This document shows, in pieces, positions 28,078-43,101 of a stretch of DNA of 64,000 bases. The number at the start of each line of letters is the position of its first letter. The stretch's first letter is position 1. Below the pieces are notes generated by a model that had not been told where the DNA came from, ran no database searches, and saw only the letters and a program-made list of their open reading frames with translations. This DNA comes from Limnohabitans sp. MMS-10A-178. Its GTDB lineage: Bacteria > Pseudomonadota > Gammaproteobacteria > Burkholderiales > Burkholderiaceae_C. A program made the translations under genes and the position numbers. The DNA is taken from contig NZ_NERY01000001.1 in NCBI RefSeq assembly GCF_003063375.1, positions 930,001 through 994,000 on the forward strand, read 5' to 3'.

Positions 28078-29097
28078 TTAAAAAACTGCGTGATCACCGC
28101 GTTCTAAACTTGCTTTGCCGCTGACCAAAGCTTGGTAGCAATCCCACAGAGTGTCTTGTCCCGTGGAGGGGGTGGCGTCTGCATCGTAGCGGCCTTGGGT
28201 CTCGTCCCAAACCAACATCGATTCGGTGGCGTAGTAGCGACCGATGCGGGCCAATTCAGCTTTGTTGGCCAAAGTTGGAATGAGGTGGCCCAACAAAGAC
28301 AAAGTGCCAATGATGGCATCCATCATTTTGACTGGCACGTGGCTGTACTTGGGCGTTTTACCGAGCAATGAGAAAAGGTATTCGCCCTGTTGCAAAGGCG
28401 TGATGGCAGGACCGGGCCCCCCGATGGGCAAAATGCGATTGTGCAGCGCGGGGTCGGTGACACACTGCGCCAAATAGTTGCCCAGATCTTGGTCACTGAT
28501 GGGTTTGCAGGCCGTGAGTTGGCCATCGCCAAACAACAAAAAAGGTTTGCCCTTTCTAACCCGGTCTATTTGACCGCAAAGTGATTTGAAAAATGCAGTG
28601 GGCCTAACGATGGCATAGCGCATGCCCGACATCACCAAGGCGTCTTCAAAGGCCAATTTGGCATGCTGAAACGCGAGCAGAGGTTTTTGCACGCAAATGG
28701 CCGAGAGCAAGACAAAGTGTTGCACACCTGCGTCTTTGGCTACCTGCAATGTCAGTATGTGCGCAGCATGGTCAATGGCCCATGCATCTTTGGGATTGCC
28801 AGTGCGGGAGGCCAAACAAGACATGACCGTATCAAAATGTTCGCCCGCAAAGCCATCTTGGACAAGAGACTTTGAATCAGTGACATCACCTGTTCGGAAA
28901 ATAGCGCCGGGCAATCGCGTTTGCCAATCTTGCAATGTGAGTTTGCCATTCACGCCTGCCTTAGCGCGAATGAAGCACACCACCTCGTGACCTTCGCGCA
29001 GCAAAGATTTAACGGCAGCTTGACCAATGGTGCCTGTGGCGCCCAATACCAAGACACGTTGCCTGGCTGGCGTATTCAAGGGTGCGTTAGTAGCCAT
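28078..29097 (-). CDS. bciA: Divinyl (proto)chlorophyllide 8-vinyl reductase, BciA type
   Basis: NADPH-dependent reduction of the C8 vinyl group in bacteriochlorophyll synthesis, 339 residues. It is an atypical short-chain (NmrA-like) reductase with RVLVLGATGTIGQAAVKSLL (~14-33), DTVMSCLASRTGNPKDAWAI, and FVLLSAICVQKPLLAFQHAK, followed by RPTAFFKSLCGQIDRVRKGK. These blocks match BciA of plants, green sulphur bacteria and many proteobacteria. It ends the leftward bchG-bchP block, overlapping the preceding small gene by 11 bp. The alternative enzymes BchJ/BciB are not in the window. Confidence 0.9.
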   Translation of the reverse strand: MATNAPLNTPARQRVLVLGATGTIGQAAVKSLLREGHEVVCFIRAKAGVNGKLTLQDWQTRLPGAIFRTGDVTDSKSLVQDGFAGEHFDTVMSCLASRTGNPKDAWAIDHAAHILTLQVAKDAGVQHFVLLSAICVQKPLLAFQHAKLAFEDALVMSGMRYAIVRPTAFFKSLCGQIDRVRKGKPFLLFGDGQLTACKPISDQDLGNYLAQCVTDPALHNRILPIGGPGPAITPLQQGEYLFSLLGKTPKYSHVPVKMMDAIIGTLSLLGHLIPTLANKAELARIGRYYATESMLVWDETQGRYDADATPSTGQDTLWDCYQALVSGKASLERGDHAVF

Positions 29098-29374
29098 CTC
29101 TTTTGGCTTTGGCGCGTGCGCGCAAATCAGCCCCGTGGGCTAAACCAGCTGTGATTAAAAACAAAGCCATGCCGGGCCAGAACCCAGGTGTTAGTGCGCA
29201 GCGCAACGCCAGCATGAGTGACAGGCCCGAAAGGATGGTTAACAAAACATCTTGCACCACCAAGCCGCGCCCTGTGAGTTGGTGAAAGGCCCACAATGCA
29301 AAAGTTTCGATGACGATAAAGCCAATTGCAATGTCGACCACCAAGGTCGATTGGTAAATATCTTCTAGGTTCAC
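29087..29374 (-). CDS. Small membrane protein between bchP and bciA
   Basis: 95-residue protein with three predicted spans: VVDIAIGFIVIETFALWAFH (~12-31), VQDVLLTILSGLSLMLALRC (~40-59) and PGMALFLITAGLAHGADLRA (~68-87), and a basic tail RARAKAKRDGY. The start overlaps the bchP stop (ATGA, 29371-29374) and its end overlaps the bciA start, so it is tightly embedded in the pigment operon. I do not recognise a named family. Position suggests a role in late bacteriochlorophyll synthesis or enzyme membrane organisation; that is inference. Confidence 0.75.
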   Translation of the reverse strand: MNLEDIYQSTLVVDIAIGFIVIETFALWAFHQLTGRGLVVQDVLLTILSGLSLMLALRCALTPGFWPGMALFLITAGLAHGADLRARAKAKRDGY

Positions 29375-30579
29375 ACTTTCGCCAAGCCCAACAAGTGCGC
29401 CATGTCTTTGAAGAAAATCTTCACGTGTGCCATTGGTTTTTTGCGCACCAATTTTTTATTCATGTACGACTCAAACGTGAGTTGCTGCACATCGCGGTCT
29501 TCGCACATTTTGACAAAGCGTTCGCGTCGCTTTTCGCTGCTGTACCAAAACCATTGCATGATGCCCAGCACCGTAAACACAGTGCGGTGCTCTTTCATAA
29601 ATTGTTTGCGAGCCATTTGCAAATTTTTAGCGTCGCCTGTGTGCAGTACCTTTTCAACGGCATAGGCCGCTAGCTCACCGCTGTACATGGCGTAGTAAAT
29701 ACCTTCGCCTGATGCAGGCGCTACCACGCCGGCTGCATCGCCAGCCAACACCACATCACGGCCGTTGTCCCATTTTTTTAAAGGCTTCATGGGCAATGGC
29801 GCACCTTCACGTCTGAGGACTTCGCTGTTGCCTAAGCCCGATGCATTGCGCAATTCGCCCACCGCATTGCGCAGTGAAAATCCTTTGTCGGCACTGCCAG
29901 TGCCAATGCTCAAGGTGTCGCCATGCGGAAACACCCAGCCATAAAAGTCGGGTGACAACTTGCCTTGGTAATAAACGTCACAGCGAGTGTCGTCATAGCC
30001 TGCAGGCTTCACTGCTGGCGCTTTCACAATTTCGTGGTACGCAAACACGTATTGCGTCTCGGCTGCGCCTGTTACGCCCCCTTGTCTTCCAACTTGTGAC
30101 TTCGCACCATCTGCGCCAATGATGGTGCGCGCTTTCACCATGGCAGGCTTGCCGCCGCCGCGTTGTTGGTGCTCACGGGCTTCAAAATGCAAAATGCTCA
30201 AACCGTCTTCATCGCGCGTGAGCTTCTCAAAGGTGCCAATGCGCCTGACAGCGCCTGCACTGGCAGCACGGACGCGCAACCACTCGTCAAATTCAGCGCG
30301 ATCTACCATGCCCACAAAGCCGTTGTCGATGGGAATGTCAACGCCATGGTTGCTCGGGGAAATCATGCGTGCAGATTTTGCCTTGGCCACCAGCAGATGG
30401 TCTGGGATTTCATAGTCTTTGATGAGGCGTGGCGGAATGGCGCCGCCACAAGGTTTGATGCGACCTGCCCTGTCCAGCAACAAAACCGAATGTCCTCGCT
30501 TGGCCAATGTGTGCGCCGCCGTAGCGCCTGCAGGACCGCCACCCACCACCACAACGTCGAATGTTTCTATGGAGCTCAT
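29371..30579 (-). CDS. bchP: Geranylgeranyl diphosphate/bacteriochlorophyll reductase
   Basis: Flavoprotein that reduces the geranylgeranyl tail of bacteriochlorophyll to phytyl, 402 residues. N-terminal FAD motif DVVVVGGGPAGATAAHTLAK (~8-27), then RIKPCGGAIPPRLI with the family's conserved Cys-Gly-Gly, and the second FAD block VVLAGDAAGVVAPASGEGIY (~275-294). The C-terminal FESYMNKKLVRKKPMAHVKI is also typical. It follows bchG by 9 bp, and the two catalyse consecutive steps. Confidence 0.96.
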   Translation of the reverse strand: MSSIETFDVVVVGGGPAGATAAHTLAKRGHSVLLLDRAGRIKPCGGAIPPRLIKDYEIPDHLLVAKAKSARMISPSNHGVDIPIDNGFVGMVDRAEFDEWLRVRAASAGAVRRIGTFEKLTRDEDGLSILHFEAREHQQRGGGKPAMVKARTIIGADGAKSQVGRQGGVTGAAETQYVFAYHEIVKAPAVKPAGYDDTRCDVYYQGKLSPDFYGWVFPHGDTLSIGTGSADKGFSLRNAVGELRNASGLGNSEVLRREGAPLPMKPLKKWDNGRDVVLAGDAAGVVAPASGEGIYYAMYSGELAAYAVEKVLHTGDAKNLQMARKQFMKEHRTVFTVLGIMQWFWYSSEKRRERFVKMCEDRDVQQLTFESYMNKKLVRKKPMAHVKIFFKDMAHLLGLAKV

Positions 30580-30588
30580 GACATCACC

Positions 30589-31485
30589 TTATGAAAGTAA
30601 ACCGCGCAGGGCGAAGGCGCTGACCATCATGCCCGCTACAAAAAATGGCACACCAAAACCGCTGTACCAAAGGGCGCGTTGCATCACACGCGTTAAAAAA
30701 TAGTCCATCATCAAAAGCTGAATGCCCAGCAAGACAGTCACTGCCAGAGCGTGCGCAGGACAGCCCCAAGCAAACAACAAAATAATCACAAAGACTTGCG
30801 GCAAAGCCATGAACCAACAAGCCACGCCTGCAGCCGACTGAACGCCCAGTTGAACTGGCAGTGAACGCACACCCATTTCGCGATCACCTTGAACCGCTTT
30901 GAAGTCATTCAGGGTCATGATGCCGTGGGTGCCGATGCTGTACAAAAATGCCAGCAACAAGGAGCGTTTGTCAGGCATTTGGCCGCCCGCCATCACAGCA
31001 GCGCCGGTGGCCCATGCAATGCCCTCATAACTGATGCCGCAAGCCGCATTGCCCCACCAGCCGTTTTCTTTCAATCGAAAAGGCGGTGCGCTGTAGGCCC
31101 ATGCCAGAGCCAATCCGACCACCGCTGCGCCAAAGCCCCAAGGCCCCAACAAGCTGGCCACAGCCAATGAAACCAAGGTCCACACAATGGCGATGTAGAG
31201 GCCCCAGCGGCCTGGCATGCGGCCAGAGGGAATAGGGCGTTGGGGTTCATTGATGGCATCGACATGCCGGTCAAACCAATCGTTGACTGCTTGGCTGGTG
31301 GCGCACACAAAGGGGCCGGCCAATGCAATGCCAATAATGGCCAATAGCCATTTGCCATCCATGGCAACACCCGAGGCCACAATACCGCAAGCAAACGCCC
31401 ACATTGGCGGGAACCAAGTGATGGGTTTGAATAACTCAGTGACAGCTGAAAGTTGAGGGAGGGCCATGGTATGTGTTTTACTCAT
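30589..31485 (-). CDS. bchG: Bacteriochlorophyll synthase (geranylgeranyl transferase)
   Basis: UbiA-family prenyltransferase attaching the C20 alcohol to bacteriochlorophyllide a, 298 residues from the ATG at 31485. About eight to nine spans are predicted. Substrate/Mg motifs are QAVNDWFDRHVDAINEPQRP (~69-88) and the second site LNDFKAVQGDREMGVRSLPV (~184-203). The family N-terminus LFKPITWFPPMWAFACG is clear; the longer upstream frame is rejected because it covers the PpsR box. A consensus PpsR site lies 13 bp upstream of the start, so repression under oxygen is likely. Confidence 0.96.
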   Translation of the reverse strand: MSKTHTMALPQLSAVTELFKPITWFPPMWAFACGIVASGVAMDGKWLLAIIGIALAGPFVCATSQAVNDWFDRHVDAINEPQRPIPSGRMPGRWGLYIAIVWTLVSLAVASLLGPWGFGAAVVGLALAWAYSAPPFRLKENGWWGNAACGISYEGIAWATGAAVMAGGQMPDKRSLLLAFLYSIGTHGIMTLNDFKAVQGDREMGVRSLPVQLGVQSAAGVACWFMALPQVFVIILLFAWGCPAHALAVTVLLGIQLLMMDYFLTRVMQRALWYSGFGVPFFVAGMMVSAFALRGLLS

Positions 31486-31497
31486 GACACATTGAAG

Positions 31498-31515
31498 TGT
31501 CAAGTAAAATTTACA
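31498..31515. promoter_or_regulatory. PpsR/CrtJ box TGT-N12-ACA before bchG
   Basis: TGTCAAGTAAAATTTACA is an exact TGT-N12-ACA match, the PpsR/CrtJ consensus, located between ppsR (stop 31576) and bchG (start 31485). A further palindrome TGACAC-N6-GTGTCA overlaps its left end (31485-31502). PpsR encoded immediately upstream is the obvious binder. Confidence 0.7.
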
Positions 31516-31575
31516 CATCCTATGGTTTACACCGAGGGCACCGTGGTTAGGGTGCCTCAAAGTGAAGGGTGCGGT

Positions 31576-33042
31576 TTAGGCTTCTGGCTCGTTGTCTGGT
31601 ACGTTGATGCCGAAGCGGCGCAGTTTGACGTACAAGCTTTGGCGTGACAGGCCCAGCATTTCTGCGGCTGAAGAACGGTTGTCGCCAGTGAGTTCAAGTG
31701 CGGCTTCAATGCACATTTGCTCGATCAGGTCGGTGGTTTCGCTCACAATGTCTTTGAGCGGAACACGTCCTACCAGTTCGGTCATTTGCCCCTTTGATCT
31801 GAACACATCGTTGCTAGATTTGGACTCTGACCCCAAGCGCAAACTGATGTCTCGGATGGTGAACCCCAAACAGGGTTGTTCACCACTTCCTACTGAGACG
31901 GCAGAAACTTCAACCTCCGTGGCAGAGCCAAGATCACCCCGCATCCGAGTAGCAAACAATCTTACAACATCGCGCTGCTTCAAGTTAGATATCAAAACCT
32001 TCATGTCCACGCCGGCCCGACCAAGCCATCGGTCTAGCGGCTCGCCTTGAATCAGGGCTTCGTTGCTGACTTGCGCCATCTGCAAAAAGGAGCGATTGGC
32101 TGAGAGAACAATGCCATTCAGATCGGTGACAACCAATGCGTCGGGGGCACTCTCCATGACCTCTGACAACAACTGTCGTGTTTGGTTGTTGGCAGACAAT
32201 GCTGGACGCGTCTGAATTGGCAAAAGGCGGATGAGAAAGTGAGCCGACTTTTCCTGACGGAAAAGTGAAACATGTGCCAATACTTTGATTTCTCCCTGAG
32301 GCAGGGTTAAAGCAACAGGGTTTGATTGGCCGCTGGCAAGCAACTCTGCAAAAGCTTTGTTCAAGGCCGTTGAACTGGCTTTGTCCAAACTTGATGCGAT
32401 AGACCAACCCGATTTGTGCAGGTCGCCGCCCAGCAATTCAAATGCGGCAGGGTTGCTGTCTTCTAACTTTGAAGTGTCGGCATTGAGAATGAGCATGGCT
32501 TCAGATGAAACCTGAAACAACAAGCGGTAGCGAGTCTCAACGTTTTTAAGGTGCCAGTAGTCGCGCTCCATGGCGCGTTGGGCGTTGAGCACTTTTTGCT
32601 GAAGAGCAGCTTGGGGACGCAGGTCACGGCCAAAGGCCAATGCACGAACACGGCCATCTGTTTTGCCAGATGGCAAAGTGATGACCGAATAGGACAAAGG
32701 CAGGTCGGTACCATTGTCAGCCCATTGGTTGAGTTGCCGCCACTTGGTGCTTTTGTCGCTGGCCATGTCTCTGAGCAAGGCGTTGACCTTGGTTCGGCTT
32801 TCCTCGGTGACTGTTTGCCCCCAGGGCTTGCCAACCCAGTGCGTTCGGCCAATGGTGAGCAGTTCCTCGTTGGCAAATGCGGCGTCTTCAATGAGCCCAT
32901 TTTCATCCATGACGAGCACCACATCTGCGGTCGTGGTGATCAAATTGGAAATGACATTGGCATCCAAGTGCCCAAAAAGGCCCTGTGCATTTTCAAAGCG
33001 CCCGGGCGATTGCTCCGATGCTGTTTGAAAACTTGTGTTCAT
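31576..33042 (-). CDS. ppsR: Transcriptional repressor of photosynthesis genes PpsR/CrtJ
   Basis: 488-residue redox/light-responsive regulator. N-terminal region, then PAS domains (DANVISNLITTTADVVLVMD ~27-46; YRLLFQVSSEAMLILNADTS ~170; VMESAPDALVVTDLNGIVLS ~295) and a C-terminal Fis-type helix-turn-helix SAAEMLGLSRQSLYVKLRR. Cysteines occur at EQPCLGF and EQMCIEAAL, the latter just before the HTH where CrtJ-type proteins have a redox-active Cys. It represses bch, crt and puc genes in oxygen in relatives (it can activate some in Rubrivivax). It lies directly after the aerR gene, its usual antirepressor partner. Confidence 0.96.
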   Translation of the reverse strand: MNTSFQTASEQSPGRFENAQGLFGHLDANVISNLITTTADVVLVMDENGLIEDAAFANEELLTIGRTHWVGKPWGQTVTEESRTKVNALLRDMASDKSTKWRQLNQWADNGTDLPLSYSVITLPSGKTDGRVRALAFGRDLRPQAALQQKVLNAQRAMERDYWHLKNVETRYRLLFQVSSEAMLILNADTSKLEDSNPAAFELLGGDLHKSGWSIASSLDKASSTALNKAFAELLASGQSNPVALTLPQGEIKVLAHVSLFRQEKSAHFLIRLLPIQTRPALSANNQTRQLLSEVMESAPDALVVTDLNGIVLSANRSFLQMAQVSNEALIQGEPLDRWLGRAGVDMKVLISNLKQRDVVRLFATRMRGDLGSATEVEVSAVSVGSGEQPCLGFTIRDISLRLGSESKSSNDVFRSKGQMTELVGRVPLKDIVSETTDLIEQMCIEAALELTGDNRSSAAEMLGLSRQSLYVKLRRFGINVPDNEPEA

Positions 33043-33086
33043 AGGGTTTGCTTTAGTAGGTTAAGTTGAATGGTTTAGATTGAGGC

Positions 33087-34022
33087 TTAGGCGTTGGCTT
33101 TAGCTTTGGCTTGAATGTGTTTTTGGACCAGCTCAGGTGCTAGGTTGGCTTCTTGGACAAAGAGATCGGCTCCAACTAAGCTGACTTTGTCTGGGTTAGT
33201 AGCAAAGTAAGGACCACCAACAATTATGCACAATTTATCAGGGCTGACTGATTGCCGAATGGCTGAAATGCATTCTTTCAAACGGTTAAATCCGAGACCT
33301 GTTGCCAATGAAAATCCAACAGCATCGTAGTGCTTGGCCTTGACCAAAAGTGCTGGATTGTCGGCGGCGGCAAAAGTACCGCCATCGACGGCCCAGCCAT
33401 CGCGCTGGAAAAATTCGGCCACCATGGCCAAACCCAAGGTGTGCTGGTCGCCAGGCGATGGCATTAGCAAAATACTCAAGCCATTTGGAACATATTGTTC
33501 ATGCAGCTCACTCATGGAGGGCAAGACATGCAGAATTTTGTGCAGTTCGGCCAATCCCAGCGTAACTTCAGTGAAGTCGCGTTCATCGTCTTCCCAAAGC
33601 TCGCCCAATTGCCTGGCTGCAGGGGCTAACAGGTTTAAAAAGATCGATTCGATGCTGACGCCTTTGGCGCGTGCTTCATCAATCCAAACCAGACCCTCAG
33701 CTTGCCGACCTTCTAGCAAAAGATTGACAAAGTTGGTGACATCTGTGGGGGTGATGCTGTATGGCATGACCAAATTGGGCATAGCACACTCAATGGGCGT
33801 GCGATGGGCCATCATCAACCTAGGGATGATTTCATTCTGAATAGTTCGCGCCAAAAGTGCCACGGTAGAGCTGGCTGGCGCAGGGATAGGGGCAACACCC
33901 GGCGTGCCATCGAAGCGGCTATTGGCCGGCTCGCCGAAACCGCGCCAATGCCCCGCTTCACTGTTTTCAGGGTAAGGGGACCCTTGGGCCTTGTTCCCAT
34001 TACGCTGATTTGAATTGTCCAT
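33087..34022 (-). CDS. aerR: B12-binding photosynthesis regulator AerR/PpaA
   Basis: 311-residue cobalamin-binding (SCHIC-type) antirepressor that works with PpsR. The helical cap contains NLLAPAARQLGELWEDDERD and FTEVTLGLAELHKILH, and the Rossmann part has LLMPSPGDQHTLGLAMVAEF, whose His in DQHTLG is the expected cobalamin ligand, and IIVGGPYFATNPDKVSLVGA. The first ~55 residues are polar and low complexity (start KAQGSPYPENSEAG). PpsR follows 44 bp downstream, matching the conserved aerR/ppaA-ppsR arrangement. It integrates light (via B12) with redox control. Confidence 0.93.
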   Translation of the reverse strand: MDNSNQRNGNKAQGSPYPENSEAGHWRGFGEPANSRFDGTPGVAPIPAPASSTVALLARTIQNEIIPRLMMAHRTPIECAMPNLVMPYSITPTDVTNFVNLLLEGRQAEGLVWIDEARAKGVSIESIFLNLLAPAARQLGELWEDDERDFTEVTLGLAELHKILHVLPSMSELHEQYVPNGLSILLMPSPGDQHTLGLAMVAEFFQRDGWAVDGGTFAAADNPALLVKAKHYDAVGFSLATGLGFNRLKECISAIRQSVSPDKLCIIVGGPYFATNPDKVSLVGADLFVQEANLAPELVQKHIQAKAKANA

Positions 34023-34098
34023 TGGTGTCTCCTACATGCTGAAAGAACTTAGCCCAGCAGCGTATTCATTTCATCTTTTGACTCTTTTACGCTTTGAA

Positions 34099-34188
34099 TT
34101 GACTTAGGTCAAAGCTTATTTTTATCCCACTAAAACAGTCGGGAATTAAAACATATGTAACTAAGTATTTACGTCAATCAAAGTTGAC
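34099..34188. promoter_or_regulatory. Divergent aerR-bchF control region
   Basis: Three motifs are visible in the 196-bp gap. TTGACTTAGGTCAA (34099-34112) is a perfect FNR-like TTGAC-N4-GTCAA box. TGTAACTAAGTATTTACG (34156-34173) is a TGT-N12-ACG near-match to the PpsR consensus with TGTAA/TTACG symmetry. GTCAA-N6-TTGAC (34173-34188) is a further inverted repeat adjacent to it, 31 bp before the bchF ATG. Together they suggest oxygen control by both an FNR homologue and PpsR. Confidence 0.55.
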
Positions 34189-34218
34189 AAGTTGGGAAAG
34201 AGGGAATAAATTGCCCCC

Positions 34219-36068
<1,850 letters not shown>

Positions 36069-37690
36069 AGGAACCAGAGCCATGCAACTCACACTCTGGA
36101 CTTATGAAGGACCTCCACACGTGGGCGCAATGCGCATTGCCACGGCCATGGAAGATGTGCATTACGTTTTGCATGCGCCGCAGGGTGATACCTACGCAGA
36201 TTTGTTGTTCACCATGATTGAGCGTTTGCAAAAGCGCCCACCCGTGACCTACACCACTTTTCAAGCGCGCGATTTGGGCGGCGATACCGCTGAGTTGTTC
36301 AAGACTGCAGCCCGCGAGGCCTTTGAGCGTTTCTCGCCTAAAGCCATGTTGGTGGGAGCCTCTTGCACCGCTGAATTGATTCAAGATGATCCAGGTGGAT
36401 TGTGCAAAGCACTCAATTTGCCAGTGCCTGTGGTGGCTTTGGAGTTGCCTTCGTATCAGCGCAAAGAAAACTGGGGCGCCTCAGAAACGTTTTACCAATT
36501 GGTTCGCAATTTGGCTTTGCCAGCCGATCAAATTGAAAAGACCCAAAGCAGCAAACCACGTTGCAATATTTTAGGACCCGCTGCATTGGGTTTTAGGCAT
36601 CGCGATGACCTCACAGAAATTCGCAAATTGCTCACAGACATGGGCGTTGAGATCAATGTGGTAGCACCTTTGTCGGCCACACCTGCAGACCTTGCTCGCT
36701 TGGCAGATGCCCAGTTCAATGTGGTGCTCTATCCTGAAATTGCCAACTTGAGTGCACAGTGGCTGCAGCGTCAATTTGGCCAAGCCTTTACCAAAACCAT
36801 TCCCATTGGCACCACAGCAACGCGCAACTTTGTGCGTGAAGTTGCCCAATTGGCTGGACTTGACCCAGAAGTTGCCTTGTCCAAAGCAGAATCTCGCGCG
36901 GCTTGGTATGCGCGTTCAGTCGACTCCACCTACCTTACCAACAAGCGGGTGTTTGTATTTGGAGATGCCACGCATGCGGTGGCTGCGGCCAAGGTGGCTG
37001 CTGAGGAAATGGGTTTTACCGTTGTTGGCATTGGGACCTACAGCCGTGAGTTTGCGCGCGAAGTGCGTGAAGCCGCCAAGTTATATGGTGTCGAAGCCTT
37101 AATCAGCGATGACTATTTGGAAATTGAAGCGCGAATTGCAGAGTTGAATCCTGAGTTGGTGCTGGGCACGCAAATGGAGCGTCACATTGCAAAACGTTTA
37201 GGCGTTCCTTGTGCTGTCATTTCGGCACCAGTGCACGTTCAAGATTTTCCGGCACGCTATTCACCTCAAATGGGATTTGAAGGCGCCAATGTGCTGTTTG
37301 ACACCTGGGTACATCCCTTGATGATGGGCTTGGAAGAGCACCTCATTGGCATGTTCCGCGGTGATTCAGAATTTCACGAAGATGCTGCGCCATCGCATTT
37401 GGGTGGCGGTGTGCATGTGCAAACTGCTCAAGCAGCATCCGCTGTTGCAACGTTTGCATCAACAAGTACATCAGCAAGTGCATCAACGCCAGTACCAGAA
37501 CAAATTAATGCACCTGCTTTGAATCAGGGTGCCTCTCAAACCAACGCCAGCATCCTGATTGCAGCATGGGATGCCGGTGCAGAAAAAGAACTCAAAAAAA
37601 TACCATTTTTTGTGCGCGGCAAGGCCCGCCGAAATACCGAGAAATATGCCATTGAACGCGGCGTGACTTTGATCACGACGGAGACACTGT

Positions 37691-42393
<4,703 letters not shown>

Positions 42394-42402
42394 GGCTACC
42401 TC

Positions 42403-43101
42403 ATGAATGAAATGACTTACGTGCAGCGACGCGGCCAGATCGAACATTATTTCGATCGGACGGCAGTTGCTGCTTGGGAGAAGCTCACTTCTGATGCACC
42501 CGTCGGCCGCATTCGGGCAAGCGTGCGCGCCGGCCGCGATCAAATGCGCGCCACCTTGGTTTCGTGGCTTGGTGAAGATTTGCGCGGCAAACGAATTTTG
42601 GATGCAGGCTGTGGCACGGGTGCTTTGGCGGTGGAAGCGGCACGCCTGGGCGCTGAAGTGGTGGCCATCGATTTGTCTCCCACCTTGGTCGATTTGGCGC
42701 GCGAGAGAATTCCAGAGGATGTGGCGCACTTGGTGGAGTTTCACAGTGGCGACATGCTCGATAAACGTCTGGGCCACTTTGACCATGTGGTGGCCATGGA
42801 CTCCATCATTCACTATGACACTGAAGATGCTGTCAATGCACTGGCGCAGTTGGCTGAGCGCACCAGCCAATCGATTGTATTTACGTTTGCGCCACGTACT
42901 CCCATGTTGGCACTCATGATTTCGGTGGGTCGTTTGTTGCCCCGCGGTGATCGTGCTCCTTGGCTTGAGCCCATGGCCGAGACGCGCATTGCACAGCTCA
43001 TGAAAACACACGGCGCATTGAACAACTGGCAATGTGCACGCAGTCACAAAGTTTCAAGTGGCTTCTACAAATCCAAAGCCATGGAGTGGGTACGCTCATG
43101 A
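42403..43101 (+). CDS. bchM: Magnesium protoporphyrin IX methyltransferase
   Basis: SAM-dependent methylation of the C13 propionate of Mg-protoporphyrin IX, 232 residues. The SAM motif I is KRILDAGCGTGALAVEAARL (~64-83), with VVAIDLSPTLVDLARERIPE and FDHVVAMDSIIHYDTEDAVN following. The N-terminus VQRRGQIEHYFDRTAVAAWE is characteristic of BchM. The TGA overlaps the next ATG (43098), linking it to lhaA. Confidence 0.97.
   Translation: MNEMTYVQRRGQIEHYFDRTAVAAWEKLTSDAPVGRIRASVRAGRDQMRATLVSWLGEDLRGKRILDAGCGTGALAVEAARLGAEVVAIDLSPTLVDLARERIPEDVAHLVEFHSGDMLDKRLGHFDHVVAMDSIIHYDTEDAVNALAQLAERTSQSIVFTFAPRTPMLALMISVGRLLPRGDRAPWLEPMAETRIAQLMKTHGALNNWQCARSHKVSSGFYKSKAMEWVRS

Noticed and set aside
32551..33069. 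172-codon plus-strand frame opposite ppsR
   Set aside because: Lies entirely antisense to the PAS-domain coding sequence; no ribosome-binding site or homology.
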